Made by a program: the position numbers and the translations under genes
Assembly: GCA_963747005.1 (NCBI GenBank)
Contig: CAVVDT010000009.1
Location: forward strand, 104,113 to 168,112
Direction of reading: 5' to 3'
Source of the DNA: CAVVDT01 sp963747005
GTDB lineage: Bacteria; Pseudomonadota; Alphaproteobacteria; Rhizobiales; Aestuariivirgaceae
Length of the DNA: 64,000 nucleotides
The notes under the pieces: model-generated
What the model was told of the DNA's origin: nothing
What the model saw: only the letters and a program-made list of their open reading frames with translations
Databases searched by the model: none
Part shown: in pieces, positions 1 through 7,701 of the stretch
Layout: each line of letters opens with the position of its first letter
Position numbering within the stretch: position 1 is the first letter of the stretch

Positions 1-664
1 ATCCCGCGACGTATGCGCCGCTCAATTCCGTATTCGAGATTTGGAGCAGATTTGACGGGATGGCGCCGCCATTATCCTTCGCAAAGCCCCTGCCGATGTC
101 ATGTCCGGATGGACGCACCTTCGGCTTATAGAACTTTTCCGGGTCTTCCATCAGCTTGCGCATGCGTTCCGAGTACGGCGCCAGAACCTTCGACACGTCA
201 GCTTTTGGCCATTCCGTTTTCGAGAACCACCAAAGATTGTTGACTGAGTCCTTCGCCCGAATTTTCCGCTTGTTCACCCATTCGATTGGCGAGGGAAGCT
301 TGGCCGGGTTGAACCAATAAAAGTCCTCCGCGAGGAAGAACCCAAGCTCATCACAAAAGCGAATTGGTAGGCGCAAGTGATAGAGGCTTCGAGCCGGTAC
401 ACCCTTCTGATAAGCGCCGCCAACGTCCATGACGAAGCTTCCGGTTCGCTTGAGCTTCGCATGTACGAGCTCCGCGAACTCCATGAGCCAGTCGAGGTAC
501 TCCGCCTGATCTTTATTGCCGTACGCCTTTTGCCGCTGGAGGGCGAACGGCGGCGACGTGATGACGAGATCAACACTCTCATCCGGCAATTGCCTTAGCA
601 GCTCGCGGGAATCCCCGGCATATGCCGTTCCACTCCGTGTCCTGTAGGCCGGTGAGCCAAGCAT
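1..664 (-). CDS. PvuII-type DNA cytosine-N4 methyltransferase (partial, C-terminus beyond the window)
   Basis: This is the N-terminal 221 residues of a beta-class DNA methyltransferase; the gene runs off the left edge. The catalytic TSPPF motif is at residues 36-40. The remainder follows my memory of M.PvuII block by block (FALQRQKAYGN, GGAYQKGVPARSLY, LAEDFYWFNPAKLPSPIEWV, RPSGHDIG), so the expected product is N4-methylcytosine in CAGCTG. The start at 664 has a good ribosome site (GGAGCGAGG) just upstream. An in-frame ATG at 688 lies inside a regulatory repeat and is less likely. The gene is divergent from the controller and endonuclease genes, the same layout as the classical PvuII locus. 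The SAM-binding FxGxG motif, expected near the C-terminus in this class, is not visible. Family is confident; exact specificity is inference. Confidence 0.93.
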   Translation of the reverse strand, partial: MLGSPAYRTRSGTAYAGDSRELLRQLPDESVDLVITSPPFALQRQKAYGNKDQAEYLDWLMEFAELVHAKLKRTGSFVMDVGGAYQKGVPARSLYHLRLPIRFCDELGFFLAEDFYWFNPAKLPSPIEWVNKRKIRAKDSVNNLWWFSKTEWPKADVSKVLAPYSERMRKLMEDPEKFYKPKVRPSGHDIGRGFAKDNGGAIPSNLLQISNTELSGAYVAG

Positions 665-729
665 CCTCGCTCCTATAATCACACTCATGGTGTGTAGACT
701 CATAGTGGTCACGAGTCAATCTGCGACCT
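665..729. promoter_or_regulatory. Divergent promoter region with C-box-like repeats
   Basis: The 65 bp between the methyltransferase and controller genes hold two direct repeats, ACTCATGGTG (683-692) and ACTCATAGTG (698-707), 15 bp apart. GACTC (697-701) and GAGTC (713-717) form an inverted pair. C proteins of PvuII-type systems bind paired GACT/AGTC-like half sites in this position. On the minus strand, TTGACT (719-714) followed 17 bp later by TACACA could be the methyltransferase promoter, overlapping the repeats. On the plus strand TATAAT is at 674-679. Binding and promoter roles are inferred. Confidence 0.6.
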
Positions 730-942
730 GTGACGAATACACCAATTCGACAAACTGTGGCTGCAAATCTTCGCCGCTTGAGAACCGAGCGAGGGCTAAC
801 GCAGGAGGCCCTGGCTGATCTAGCAGGCGTCCACCGCAACTATCTAGGCGGCATCGAGCGGTCAGAGCGAAACGTAGGACTCGACAATCTCGGCAAGCTT
901 GCCGACGCGCTGGGCGTACCCGTTTGCGAGTTGGTCGCGTGA
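730..942 (+). CDS. Restriction-modification controller protein (C protein, XRE-type HTH)
   Basis: A 70-residue protein that is almost entirely one helix-turn-helix of the XRE/Cro type (residues about 8-65; GLTQEALADLAGVHRNYLGG covers the HTH core). Small stand-alone HTH proteins between a divergent methyltransferase and an overlapping endonuclease are C proteins. They delay endonuclease expression after entry into a new host by autogenous activation and repression at C-boxes. The start codon is GTG. The stop codon overlaps the endonuclease start (GTGA at 939-942), suggesting translational coupling. The C-box-like repeats just upstream fit self-regulation. Confidence 0.88.
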   Translation: MTNTPIRQTVAANLRRLRTERGLTQEALADLAGVHRNYLGGIERSERNVGLDNLGKLADALGVPVCELVA

Positions 943-1538
943 CGGGCCGTCATCCAGATTTGGAGCGTCTTGAGGCGCTAATGCCCGCCATTCATCAGTT
1001 CCAGGCGCTTGCCCGCGAACACGGCATTGACGACATTTTTCAGGATAACGGCGGCAAGATACTTCAGATGCTCCTCGCGATCAATCTCCAGGGCATTCCG
1101 GGACGCGAGGGGAACGACGCCGTGGACGCTGAGGGTCGAGAATATGAACTCAAGAGCGTCAACATCTGGCTGACCGCAAGCTTCTCAACCAACCACCACA
1201 TCAACGTGCCGATCATAAACAAGTACCGCAAGGTCGGCTGGTACTTCGCGGCGTATGAAGGCATTGAGCTGCGACGCGTCTACTCGTTGGCGGCTGGGCA
1301 GTTAGAGGAGTATTTCGCGAAATGGGAGGCGAAGTGGATCGAGGAGCAAAAGGACATCAACAATCCCAAGATACCGCTCGGATTTGTAATGGACCACGGC
1401 ACATTGGCCTATACCGATCAAAAGAAACTTGATCTCAAGGCGGCAAAGCTCATCCGCGCCAAGCGAACAAAGGATGCTCGGAATCGCAAAGCAGCGAAGT
1501 CGAAGGCCCAAGCCACGCTTCTTGACACCCTCGACTGA
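939..1538 (+). CDS. PvuII-like type II restriction endonuclease
   Basis: This 199-residue protein matches my memory of R.PvuII over nearly its whole length (HPDLERLEALMPAI, DIFQDNGGK, PGREGNDAVD, EYELKS, KDINNPKIP). The catalytic residues of PvuII (Asp58, Glu68, Lys70) correspond to Asp60, Glu70 and Lys72. The base-contacting His84-His85 pair corresponds to His86-His87 in FSTNHH, so cleavage at CAGCTG is the natural prediction. It is about 40 residues longer than PvuII because of a Lys/Arg-rich tail. I chose GTG at 939, which aligns with the PvuII N-terminus and overlaps the controller stop; a TTG at 924 would add five residues. It is probably active, since all key residues are present. Confidence 0.93.
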   Translation: MTGRHPDLERLEALMPAIHQFQALAREHGIDDIFQDNGGKILQMLLAINLQGIPGREGNDAVDAEGREYELKSVNIWLTASFSTNHHINVPIINKYRKVGWYFAAYEGIELRRVYSLAAGQLEEYFAKWEAKWIEEQKDINNPKIPLGFVMDHGTLAYTDQKKLDLKAAKLIRAKRTKDARNRKAAKSKAQATLLDTLD

Positions 1539-1586
1539 GGTCAAGACCACTGAGCGACTTGTCCCCGCACCCATCTTCATGCCGGA

Positions 1587-1622
1587 TTGGTGGACCATAA
1601 TTGGTGGACCATTGGTGGACCA
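1587..1622 (+). repeat. Three tandem copies of TTGGTGGACCA
   Basis: TTGGTGGACCA occurs at 1587-1597, 1601-1611 and 1612-1622, in the non-coding gap between the endonuclease gene and the 3' end of tRNA-Gln. Short direct repeats beside a tRNA 3' end could be integrase arm-type sites of an integrated element. No integrase is visible in the window, so the role is inference. Confidence 0.75.
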
Positions 1623-1684
1623 GCTCGTTTGCGGTCTCGCCCTAATATATTGAAAATACGGGATTTTACATAGATGTGAGAGGT

Positions 1685-1758
1685 TGGCTGGGGGACTAGG
1701 ATTCGAACCTAGACTGGCGGAGTCAGAGTCCGCTGTCCTACCGTTAGACGATCCCCCA
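1685..1758 (-). tRNA. tRNA-Gln(CTG)
   Basis: A 74-nt cloverleaf on the minus strand. The acceptor stem pairs TGGGGGA with TCCCCCA, the T arm is CTAGG-TTCGAAT-CCTAG, and the anticodon arm is GCGGA-CTCTGAC-TCCGC with anticodon CTG. A genomic CCA follows the discriminator G. The 3' end faces the restriction-modification genes, as expected if this tRNA is the attachment site of an integrated island. Confidence 0.96.
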
Positions 1759-1967
1759 TGCGGGGTGCCAAGCTTGTGGGGGGCGGTGATATACGCTGGC
1801 GTGCCATGCCGTCAAGCCTCGCGCGTCGCACCGCGTGCGCTCTTGTGCGCCGCACGGCGCCGGTGTTAAAGACAGCCGCCAACCCGGGCACGCTTGCGGA
1901 TTCGCCTCTTCCTGACATCCGGACGGCCGTGCCCCCCTATCCTGAAACCCTCATCGGAGGTTGGCCC

Positions 1968-3446
1968 ATGCCCGCATCGCCCTTTGCGGACTTCACCGAA
2001 TACCTGACCTTCGACGACGTGCTGCTGAAGCCCGCCGCCTCTTCCGTCCTGCCCGGCGAGGCCGATACCGGCACCCGGCTCACCCGCGACATCGAACTCG
2101 CCATGCCGATCATTTCCGCGGCCATGGACACCGTTACCGAAGCGGGCCTTGCCATTGCCATGGCCCAGGCGGGCGGCCTCGGCGTCATCCATCGCAACCT
2201 CGCCCCCGATGCCCAGGCCGACGAGGTGAGGAAGGTCAAGCGCTTCGAATCCGGCATGGTGGTGAACCCCATCACCATCTCCCCCGACGCCACCCTCGGC
2301 GATGTCCTGGCGCTCAAGGAGCAGCACCGCATTTCCGGCATTCCGGTGGTGGAGAAGTCGGGCCGCCTGGTCGGGATCATCACCAACCGCGATGTGCGCT
2401 TTGCCACCGACCCGAGCCAGAAGGTGGCCGACCTGATGACCAGGGAGAACCTCGTCACGGTGCCCGAAGGGGTCGATCGCGAGGAGGCCCGCCGCCTGCT
2501 GCACCGCCACCGCATCGAAAAGCTGATCGTGGTGGATGGCGATTATCACTGCATCGGCCTCATCACCGTCAACGACATGGAAAAGGCGGCCCTCCACCCC
2601 CATGCCACCAAGGATGCGCAGGGACGCCTCAGGGCGGCGGCCGCCACCGGCACCGGCCCGGAAGGCTTTGCCCGCGCCGAGGCGCTGATCGCCGCCGGGG
2701 TGGACGCCGTCATCGTCGATACCGCCCACGGCCATTCAAGCCGCGTTCTCGACCAGGTGCGCCATATCAAGCGGCTCTCCAACGCGGTGCAGGTGATCGC
2801 CGGCAATGTGGCGACGGCGGACGCCACGCTCGCCCTCATCGAGGCCGGCGCCGACGCGGTGAAGGTGGGCATCGGGCCCGGTTCCATCTGCACCACGCGC
2901 ATCGTCGCCGGCGTCGGGGTGCCGCAACTGACGGCCATCATGGATTGCGCCGCGGCGGCGGCCTCGAAGGACATTCCCGTCATCGCCGACGGCGGCATCA
3001 AGTTTTCCGGCGATCTCGCCAAGGCGCTGGCCGCCGGCGCCAATGTGGCGATGATCGGCTCGCTGCTCGCCGGCACCGACGAAAGCCCCGGCGAGGTCTA
3101 TCTCTATCAGGGACGCAGCTACAAGTCCTATCGCGGCATGGGCTCGGTGGGCGCCATGGCGCGCGGTTCCGCCGACCGCTATTTCCAGCAGGAAGTGAGG
3201 GACGCGCTGAAACTGGTGCCTGAAGGCATCGAAGGCCAGGTCGCCTACAAGGGCCCGGTGTCGGGTGTCCTGCATCAGTTGGTCGGCGGCCTGAGAGCCG
3301 CCATGGGCTATACCGGCGCGGCCACTCTGGCCGATTTCCGCCAGCGCGCCCAGTTCATCCGCATCTCCGGCGCAGGGCTTCGCGAAAGCCACGTGCACGA
3401 TGTGCAGATCACGCGTGAATCCCCCAATTATGGAAGGCAGGGCTGA
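1968..3446 (+). CDS. guaB: IMP dehydrogenase
   Basis: Cytosolic enzyme that oxidises IMP to XMP with NAD+, the committed step of GMP synthesis. The 492-residue length is normal. The N-terminal barrel segment (LTFDDVLLKP) is followed by two CBS domains at about residues 95-205 and the rest of the barrel. The catalytic loop GPGSICTTR carries Cys308. The ATG at 1968 follows a CGGAGG ribosome site; longer upstream reading through the tRNA side has no support. A MAPEG gene starts 4 bp downstream, and guaA, the next pathway step, lies 1.8 kb on. Confidence 0.98.
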   Translation: MPASPFADFTEYLTFDDVLLKPAASSVLPGEADTGTRLTRDIELAMPIISAAMDTVTEAGLAIAMAQAGGLGVIHRNLAPDAQADEVRKVKRFESGMVVNPITISPDATLGDVLALKEQHRISGIPVVEKSGRLVGIITNRDVRFATDPSQKVADLMTRENLVTVPEGVDREEARRLLHRHRIEKLIVVDGDYHCIGLITVNDMEKAALHPHATKDAQGRLRAAAATGTGPEGFARAEALIAAGVDAVIVDTAHGHSSRVLDQVRHIKRLSNAVQVIAGNVATADATLALIEAGADAVKVGIGPGSICTTRIVAGVGVPQLTAIMDCAAAAASKDIPVIADGGIKFSGDLAKALAAGANVAMIGSLLAGTDESPGEVYLYQGRSYKSYRGMGSVGAMARGSADRYFQQEVRDALKLVPEGIEGQVAYKGPVSGVLHQLVGGLRAAMGYTGAATLADFRQRAQFIRISGAGLRESHVHDVQITRESPNYGRQG

Positions 3447-3449
3447 CCC

Positions 3450-3872
3450 ATGACACCTGAAATGTGGCTTTTGCCGGTCTTTGCCCATGTGTTGCTGGTG
3501 TTCGCCCTGCTTGGGCTCACCGGCAGCCGCCGCCGCGCCGCCATCCTGCGCGGCGAGGTGAAGATGAAGGACATCGCGCTCGACAACTCCGCCTGGCCGG
3601 CACCCTTGCGCAAGCTCGCCAACTCCTACGATAGCCAGTTCCAGTTGCCGGTGCTGTTCTATGCCGTGATGCCGCTCTATCTCATCACCGGCATGCAGGA
3701 TGCGCGCGCCGTGGTGCTGGCCTGGGCTTTTGTCGTCACCCGCTACGTGCATTCCTGGATCCACGCCACCACCAACTACGTGCCGCATCGCTTCCTTGCC
3801 TTTGCGGCCGGTGTGACCATCCTCTTGGGCCTGTGGGTGTGGCTGTTCGTGCGCCTTTACGTGACCGGCTGA
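3450..3872 (+). CDS. MAPEG family membrane protein
   Basis: A 140-residue integral membrane protein with about four hydrophobic segments. The pattern of the MAPEG superfamily is visible (a first helix, then a polar stretch, then NSYDSQFQLPVLFYA, then VVTRYVHSWIHATTNYVPHR). Bacterial members resemble microsomal glutathione transferase and leukotriene synthases, but the substrate of this one is unknown. It sits in the short gap between guaB and rsmB with only a few bases on each side, so it is probably co-transcribed with guaB. Confidence 0.85.
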   Translation: MTPEMWLLPVFAHVLLVFALLGLTGSRRRAAILRGEVKMKDIALDNSAWPAPLRKLANSYDSQFQLPVLFYAVMPLYLITGMQDARAVVLAWAFVVTRYVHSWIHATTNYVPHRFLAFAAGVTILLGLWVWLFVRLYVTG

Positions 3873-3876
3873 CCTG

Positions 3877-5172
3877 ATGCGCATGGGAGGCCGGCTCGCC
3901 GCCGCCATCGAGGTTCTGGACGAGATCGCTCAGCGCCATCGCCCTGCCAGCCAGTCGCTGGCCGACTGGGGACGTGCCCACCGCTTCGCTGGCGGTGGCG
4001 ATCGTGCCGCCATCGGCAATCTCGTCTACGATGCCTTGCGGCGGCGCAACTCGCTCGGGCATCGCATGGCAAGCGATAGCTCGCGTGCGCTGGTGCTGGC
4101 CGTTGTCCGCTGCGTGTGGGAAATGCCTGTCGATCAGATCGCTGCAGCCTGCACCGAAGACCACGGCCCCGGTGCCCTGAGCGAGGAAGAACGAAGCCGC
4201 CTTGCGGCCGCCGACGACGATGCCGCGCCCGACTGGATGAGGGGCGACTATCCCGAATGGCTGGCGCCCAGCCTCACGCGGGCCTTCGGCGCGCGCGCGG
4301 TCGATGAGGGCGCCGGGCTCGCGGTCAGGGCGCCGGTCGATTTGCGCGCCAACACGCTCAAAAGCTCGCGCGACAAGGTGCTGGCGGCCTTGCAGAAATT
4401 CGGTGCCGAGGCGGGACCGTTGTCACCTGATGCGGTGCGCATCCCGGCACCCGCCGCCGGCGGTCGCACCCCCAATGTCGAGGCCGAGCCCGCCCATGCC
4501 CGCGGCTGGTTCGAGGTGCAGGACGCTGCATCGCAAGCGGCCGCCGCGATGACGGCGGTGAAGCCCGGCATGCAGGTCGCCGACATCTGCGCCGGGGCCG
4601 GCGGCAAGACCCTCGCCATGGCCGCCATGATGGCAGGAAAGGGCCAGATCCATGCCCACGACGCCGACCGCCATCGCCTGAAACCCATCATCGAGCGCAT
4701 CCGGCGGGCAGGGGCCCACAACGTGCAGGTGATCCCCGCCGACGAGCCCGAAAGGCTGGAGACGCTTTTGGGCCGCATGGACGTGGTGCTGGTCGACGCG
4801 CCGTGTTCGGGGTCCGGCTCGTGGCGCAGGAAGCCCGACGCCAAATGGCGCCTGAGCCCCAAGGCGCTCGAAACCCGCATCGCCGAACAGGTCACCGTCC
4901 TCGCCCGCGCCCTACCGCTGGTGAGGCCCGGCGGCCGGATTGTCTATGTCACCTGCTCGGTGCTGCCGGAGGAGAATGGCGACCAGATCGAGGCGTTCCT
5001 CGCCGCGCATGGCGAATTTCGCCTCAAGCCCTATGGCGATGTATGGCGTGAGGCCATGAGCGGCGAGCCGCCCGCGTCGGCCGACGGCAGCACCGCAACG
5101 CTTCTCCTGACCCCGGCGAGCCACGGCACCGATGGTTTTTTCATCGCGGTGATGGAGCGAACGGCAACTTGA
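3877..5172 (+). CDS. rsmB: RsmB-like rRNA/tRNA cytosine-C5 methyltransferase (NOP2/Sun family)
   Basis: A 431-residue SAM-dependent RNA m5C methyltransferase. The N-terminal region resembles the NusB-like domain of RsmB (about residues 1-140). The Rossmann domain follows with ADICAGAGGKT (SAM motif I), DAPCSGSG (motif IV, Cys310) and VTCSVLPEEN (motif VI, Cys360). Both family cysteines are present, one nucleophile and one for product release. E. coli RsmB modifies 16S rRNA C967; the exact site here is inferred. It starts 4 bp after the MAPEG gene, in the same likely guaB operon. Confidence 0.88.
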   Translation: MRMGGRLAAAIEVLDEIAQRHRPASQSLADWGRAHRFAGGGDRAAIGNLVYDALRRRNSLGHRMASDSSRALVLAVVRCVWEMPVDQIAAACTEDHGPGALSEEERSRLAAADDDAAPDWMRGDYPEWLAPSLTRAFGARAVDEGAGLAVRAPVDLRANTLKSSRDKVLAALQKFGAEAGPLSPDAVRIPAPAAGGRTPNVEAEPAHARGWFEVQDAASQAAAAMTAVKPGMQVADICAGAGGKTLAMAAMMAGKGQIHAHDADRHRLKPIIERIRRAGAHNVQVIPADEPERLETLLGRMDVVLVDAPCSGSGSWRRKPDAKWRLSPKALETRIAEQVTVLARALPLVRPGGRIVYVTCSVLPEENGDQIEAFLAAHGEFRLKPYGDVWREAMSGEPPASADGSTATLLLTPASHGTDGFFIAVMERTAT

Positions 5173-5230
5173 TCGGGCGAGGGGGGCCTCAAACCTTGCG
5201 GACTCAGAGACTTTCCGTTACCTGCTCGCC

Positions 5231-6778
5231 ATGACAGAGCACATCCTCATCATCGATTTCGGTTCCCAGGTCACCCAGCTCATTGCGCGGCGGGTGCGCG
5301 AGGCTGGCGTCTATTCGGAAATCGTCCCCTACCAGGCGGCCGACAAGGCGCTTTCCCGCCACGGCCTGAAAGGCATCATCCTGTCGGGCGGCCCGGCAAG
5401 CGTGCTGGAAGGCGAAAGCCCGCGGGCCCCCGAACGGGTCTTCAGGCTGGGCCTGCCGGTGCTCGGCATCTGCTATGGCGAACAGGCGATCTGCGCCCAG
5501 TTGGGCGGCAGGGTCGAGGCCTCCGATCACCGCGAATTCGGCCGCGCCTTCCTCAAGGTGGCTGAACATTGCGCCCTGTTCGACGGCGTATGGGGCCTGG
5601 GTGAGAGCCACCAGGTGTGGATGAGCCACGGCGACCGGGTGACGGCGATCCCGCCGGGCTTTCGCGTCGTCGGGACATCGGATGGCGCCCCCTTTGCCGC
5701 CATCTGCGACGAGCATCGCCATATCTATGGCCTGCAGTTCCACCCCGAAGTGGTCCATACCCCCGACGGCGCCAGGCTCTACCGCAATTTCGTGACGGAG
5801 ATCTGCGGCTGCCGCGGTGACTGGTCCATGGCCTCGTTCCGCGACCACGCCATCCACGAGATCAAGAAGAAGGTCGGCTTCGAAAGCGTCATCTGCGGCC
5901 TGTCGGGCGGCGTCGACAGCGCGGTGACGGCCGTCCTCATCCACGAGGCCATCGGCACCCAGCTCACCTGCATCTTCGTCGACCACGGCCTGATGCGGGC
6001 CGGCGAGGCCGAAGACGTGGTGCGCCTGTTCCGCGATGCCTACAACATCCCGCTCATCCATGTGGACGCCTCCAAACTGTTCCTCGACGCGCTTGAGGGC
6101 GTTGCCGACCCGGAAGCCAAGCGCAAGACCATCGGGCGGCTGTTCATCGAGGTGTTCGAGGCCGAGGCGAAAAAGATCGGCGGCGCCGCCTTCCTGGCGC
6201 AAGGCACGCTTTACCCCGACGTGATCGAGAGCGTTTCCTTCACCGGCGGTCCCTCGGTCACCATCAAGTCGCACCACAATGTCGGGGGTCTCCCCGAGCG
6301 CATGAACATGAAGCTCATCGAGCCGTTGCGTGAACTGTTCAAGGACGAGGTGAGGGTGCTGGGACGCGAACTGGGCCTGCCCGAGCATTTCGTCGCCCGC
6401 CACCCGTTCCCCGGCCCGGGCCTTGCCATCCGCGTTCCCGGCGCCATCAGCCGCGACAAGCTGGAAATCCTCAGGAAGGCCGATGTCGTCTTCCTCGACG
6501 AGATTAAAAAGGCCGGCCTCTATGACGCCATCTGGCAGGCCTTTGCCGTGCTGCTGCCGGTGCAGACGGTGGGCGTCATGGGCGACGGCCGCACTTACGA
6601 TTTCGTCTGCGCCCTCAGGGCCGTCACCTCCACCGACGGCATGACGGCGGATTATTACCACTTCGACCACGACTTCCTCGCCCGCACCGCCACACGGATC
6701 ATCAACGAGGTGAAGGGCATCAACCGCGTGGTCTACGACATAACCTCGAAGCCCCCGGGGACGATTGAGTGGGAGTAG
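5231..6778 (+). CDS. guaA: GMP synthase (glutamine-hydrolysing)
   Basis: Converts XMP to GMP using ATP and glutamine. The 515-residue protein has the class I glutaminase domain first (GICYGEQ with nucleophile Cys81, then a His/Glu pair in QFHPEVV) and the ATP-pyrophosphatase domain with P-loop GLSGGVDSAV, ending in the usual GTIEWE. The last 172 bp (6607-6778) are repeated, diverged, at 7702-7873 downstream of a toxin-antitoxin pair. The current 3' end therefore probably came with an inserted element that rebuilt the gene. The amino acids at the join look canonical, so the enzyme should be functional. Confidence 0.98.
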   Translation: MTEHILIIDFGSQVTQLIARRVREAGVYSEIVPYQAADKALSRHGLKGIILSGGPASVLEGESPRAPERVFRLGLPVLGICYGEQAICAQLGGRVEASDHREFGRAFLKVAEHCALFDGVWGLGESHQVWMSHGDRVTAIPPGFRVVGTSDGAPFAAICDEHRHIYGLQFHPEVVHTPDGARLYRNFVTEICGCRGDWSMASFRDHAIHEIKKKVGFESVICGLSGGVDSAVTAVLIHEAIGTQLTCIFVDHGLMRAGEAEDVVRLFRDAYNIPLIHVDASKLFLDALEGVADPEAKRKTIGRLFIEVFEAEAKKIGGAAFLAQGTLYPDVIESVSFTGGPSVTIKSHHNVGGLPERMNMKLIEPLRELFKDEVRVLGRELGLPEHFVARHPFPGPGLAIRVPGAISRDKLEILRKADVVFLDEIKKAGLYDAIWQAFAVLLPVQTVGVMGDGRTYDFVCALRAVTSTDGMTADYYHFDHDFLARTATRIINEVKGINRVVYDITSKPPGTIEWE

Positions 6779-6781
6779 GCA

Positions 6782-6816
6782 TTCGTATTGACATTGTAGA
6801 TACGAAAGCGCATATT
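6782..6816 (+). promoter_or_regulatory. Promoter and operator of the toxin-antitoxin pair
   Basis: A perfect inverted repeat, TTCGTAT (6782-6788) and ATACGAA (6800-6806), overlaps a consensus -35 box TTGACA (6788-6793). A -10-like CATATT lies 17 bp on (6811-6816). Transcription would start close to the A of the antitoxin ATG at 6823, giving a leaderless mRNA. The palindrome is the likely autoregulatory operator of the ribbon-helix-helix antitoxin. Motifs are seen; function is inferred. Confidence 0.6.
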
Positions 6817-6822
6817 CTCGCT

Positions 6823-7164
6823 ATGTCAAAGGACCGTACATCAGCTTCGGAACTCTCTGAATCTCCAAACGTCACGCTTGCAAACCGTTCTTCGAGCGCG
6901 GACACGAAGGGCAGCATCAACCTTCGCATCGAGACGCGGACCCGCCAGCTCATCGATGATGCGGCCGCGGTTCTGGGCAAGACGCGCACGGAGTTCATGA
7001 TCGAGAGTGCGCGACGGCAAGCCATCGACGTGCTGCTTGACCAGCGGCTCTTCGTGCTCGACCCGAAGCGTTACGATGCCTTTGTGCTGGCGCTCGACAA
7101 TCCTCCCGCGCCAGGGCCCAAACTACGCTCGCTGCTACGCCGGGTTCCGGCATGGGGCGGGTAG
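6823..7164 (+). CDS. TacA-like antitoxin (DUF1778, ribbon-helix-helix)
   Basis: A 113-residue protein with the DUF1778 core from about residue 32 (INLRIETRTRQLIDDAAAVL, then GKTRTEFMIESARRQA), the ribbon-helix-helix DNA-binding fold of TacA-type antitoxins. Its C-terminal part (LDPKRYDAFVLALDNPPAP) is the usual toxin-neutralising segment. I start it at ATG 6823, directly after a promoter; an in-frame start at 6769 would overlap guaA and cross the promoter. The toxin gene overlaps its 3' end by 13 bp. It should bind the palindrome at 6782-6806 and neutralise the acetyltransferase toxin. Confidence 0.9.
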   Translation: MSKDRTSASELSESPNVTLANRSSSADTKGSINLRIETRTRQLIDDAAAVLGKTRTEFMIESARRQAIDVLLDQRLFVLDPKRYDAFVLALDNPPAPGPKLRSLLRRVPAWGG

Positions 7165-7682
7165 GCCGGCCGCCGGAGCGGTCCGGACCTGCGCTTTCGG
7201 CGCCCGTTCGCGTGACTGCCGAACATGACCTTTCGGCCTTTGATTGCGGCGAGCCGGTACTGAACGACTGGTTGCGGCAGCGTGCGCTGAAGAATGAAAG
7301 CCGCTATTCGCGGACTTATGTGGTCTGCGAGGAGAACCGGGTGGTCGCCTATTTCTGCATATCCGCCGGAGCGGTGGAACGCGCCGCTGCGCCTGGCAAA
7401 ATCCGGCGCAACGCTCCCGACACCATCCCGGTGTCGGTCATCGCACGACTTGCGGTCAGCCGCGACCATGCGGGAAGAGGACTCGGCGCCGACATCCTGT
7501 CGGACGCCCTGCGCCGCATTGCCGTCGCCTCGCAGAACATTGGCATAGCGGCCGTGCTCATCCACGCCAAGGATGAGGCAGCAAAGCGCTTCTACATGAA
7601 GTGCGCGGAGTTCGTCGAATATCCGGCCGACAGCCGAACGCTGTTTCTCCCCATCGAAACCGTGGTCGCGGCGTTCAGCTAG
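7152..7682 (+). CDS. TacT-like GNAT toxin (tRNA acetyltransferase type)
   Basis: A 176-residue GNAT acetyltransferase. The acetyl-CoA motif is VSRDHAGRGLGADIL and a late tyrosine is in FYMKCAEF, as in TacT toxins. TacT toxins acetylate the amino group of charged tRNAs and stop translation. The N-terminal block AEHDLSAFDCGEPVLNDWL is also characteristic of the toxin family. The start overlaps the antitoxin stop, and the first 15-20 residues may be non-essential. Together the two genes form a complete type II module between two copies of the guaA 3' end. Confidence 0.9.
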   Translation: MGRVGRPPERSGPALSAPVRVTAEHDLSAFDCGEPVLNDWLRQRALKNESRYSRTYVVCEENRVVAYFCISAGAVERAAAPGKIRRNAPDTIPVSVIARLAVSRDHAGRGLGADILSDALRRIAVASQNIGIAAVLIHAKDEAAKRFYMKCAEFVEYPADSRTLFLPIETVVAAFS

Positions 7683-7701
7683 CTCGCATTGCTCACGCCG
7701 C

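Noticed and set aside
665..688. ATG 688 as the methyltransferase start
   Set aside because: It overlaps the C-box-like repeat and lacks a ribosome site; ATG 664 has a good one.
1684..1869. A small ORF across the tRNA-Gln region
   Set aside because: It runs over the tRNA on the opposite strand and has no ribosome site or family match.
5204..6670. A 488-residue reading frame antisense to guaA
   Set aside because: It has no family motifs and its composition is what long frames opposite GC-rich genes give. guaA itself is certain.
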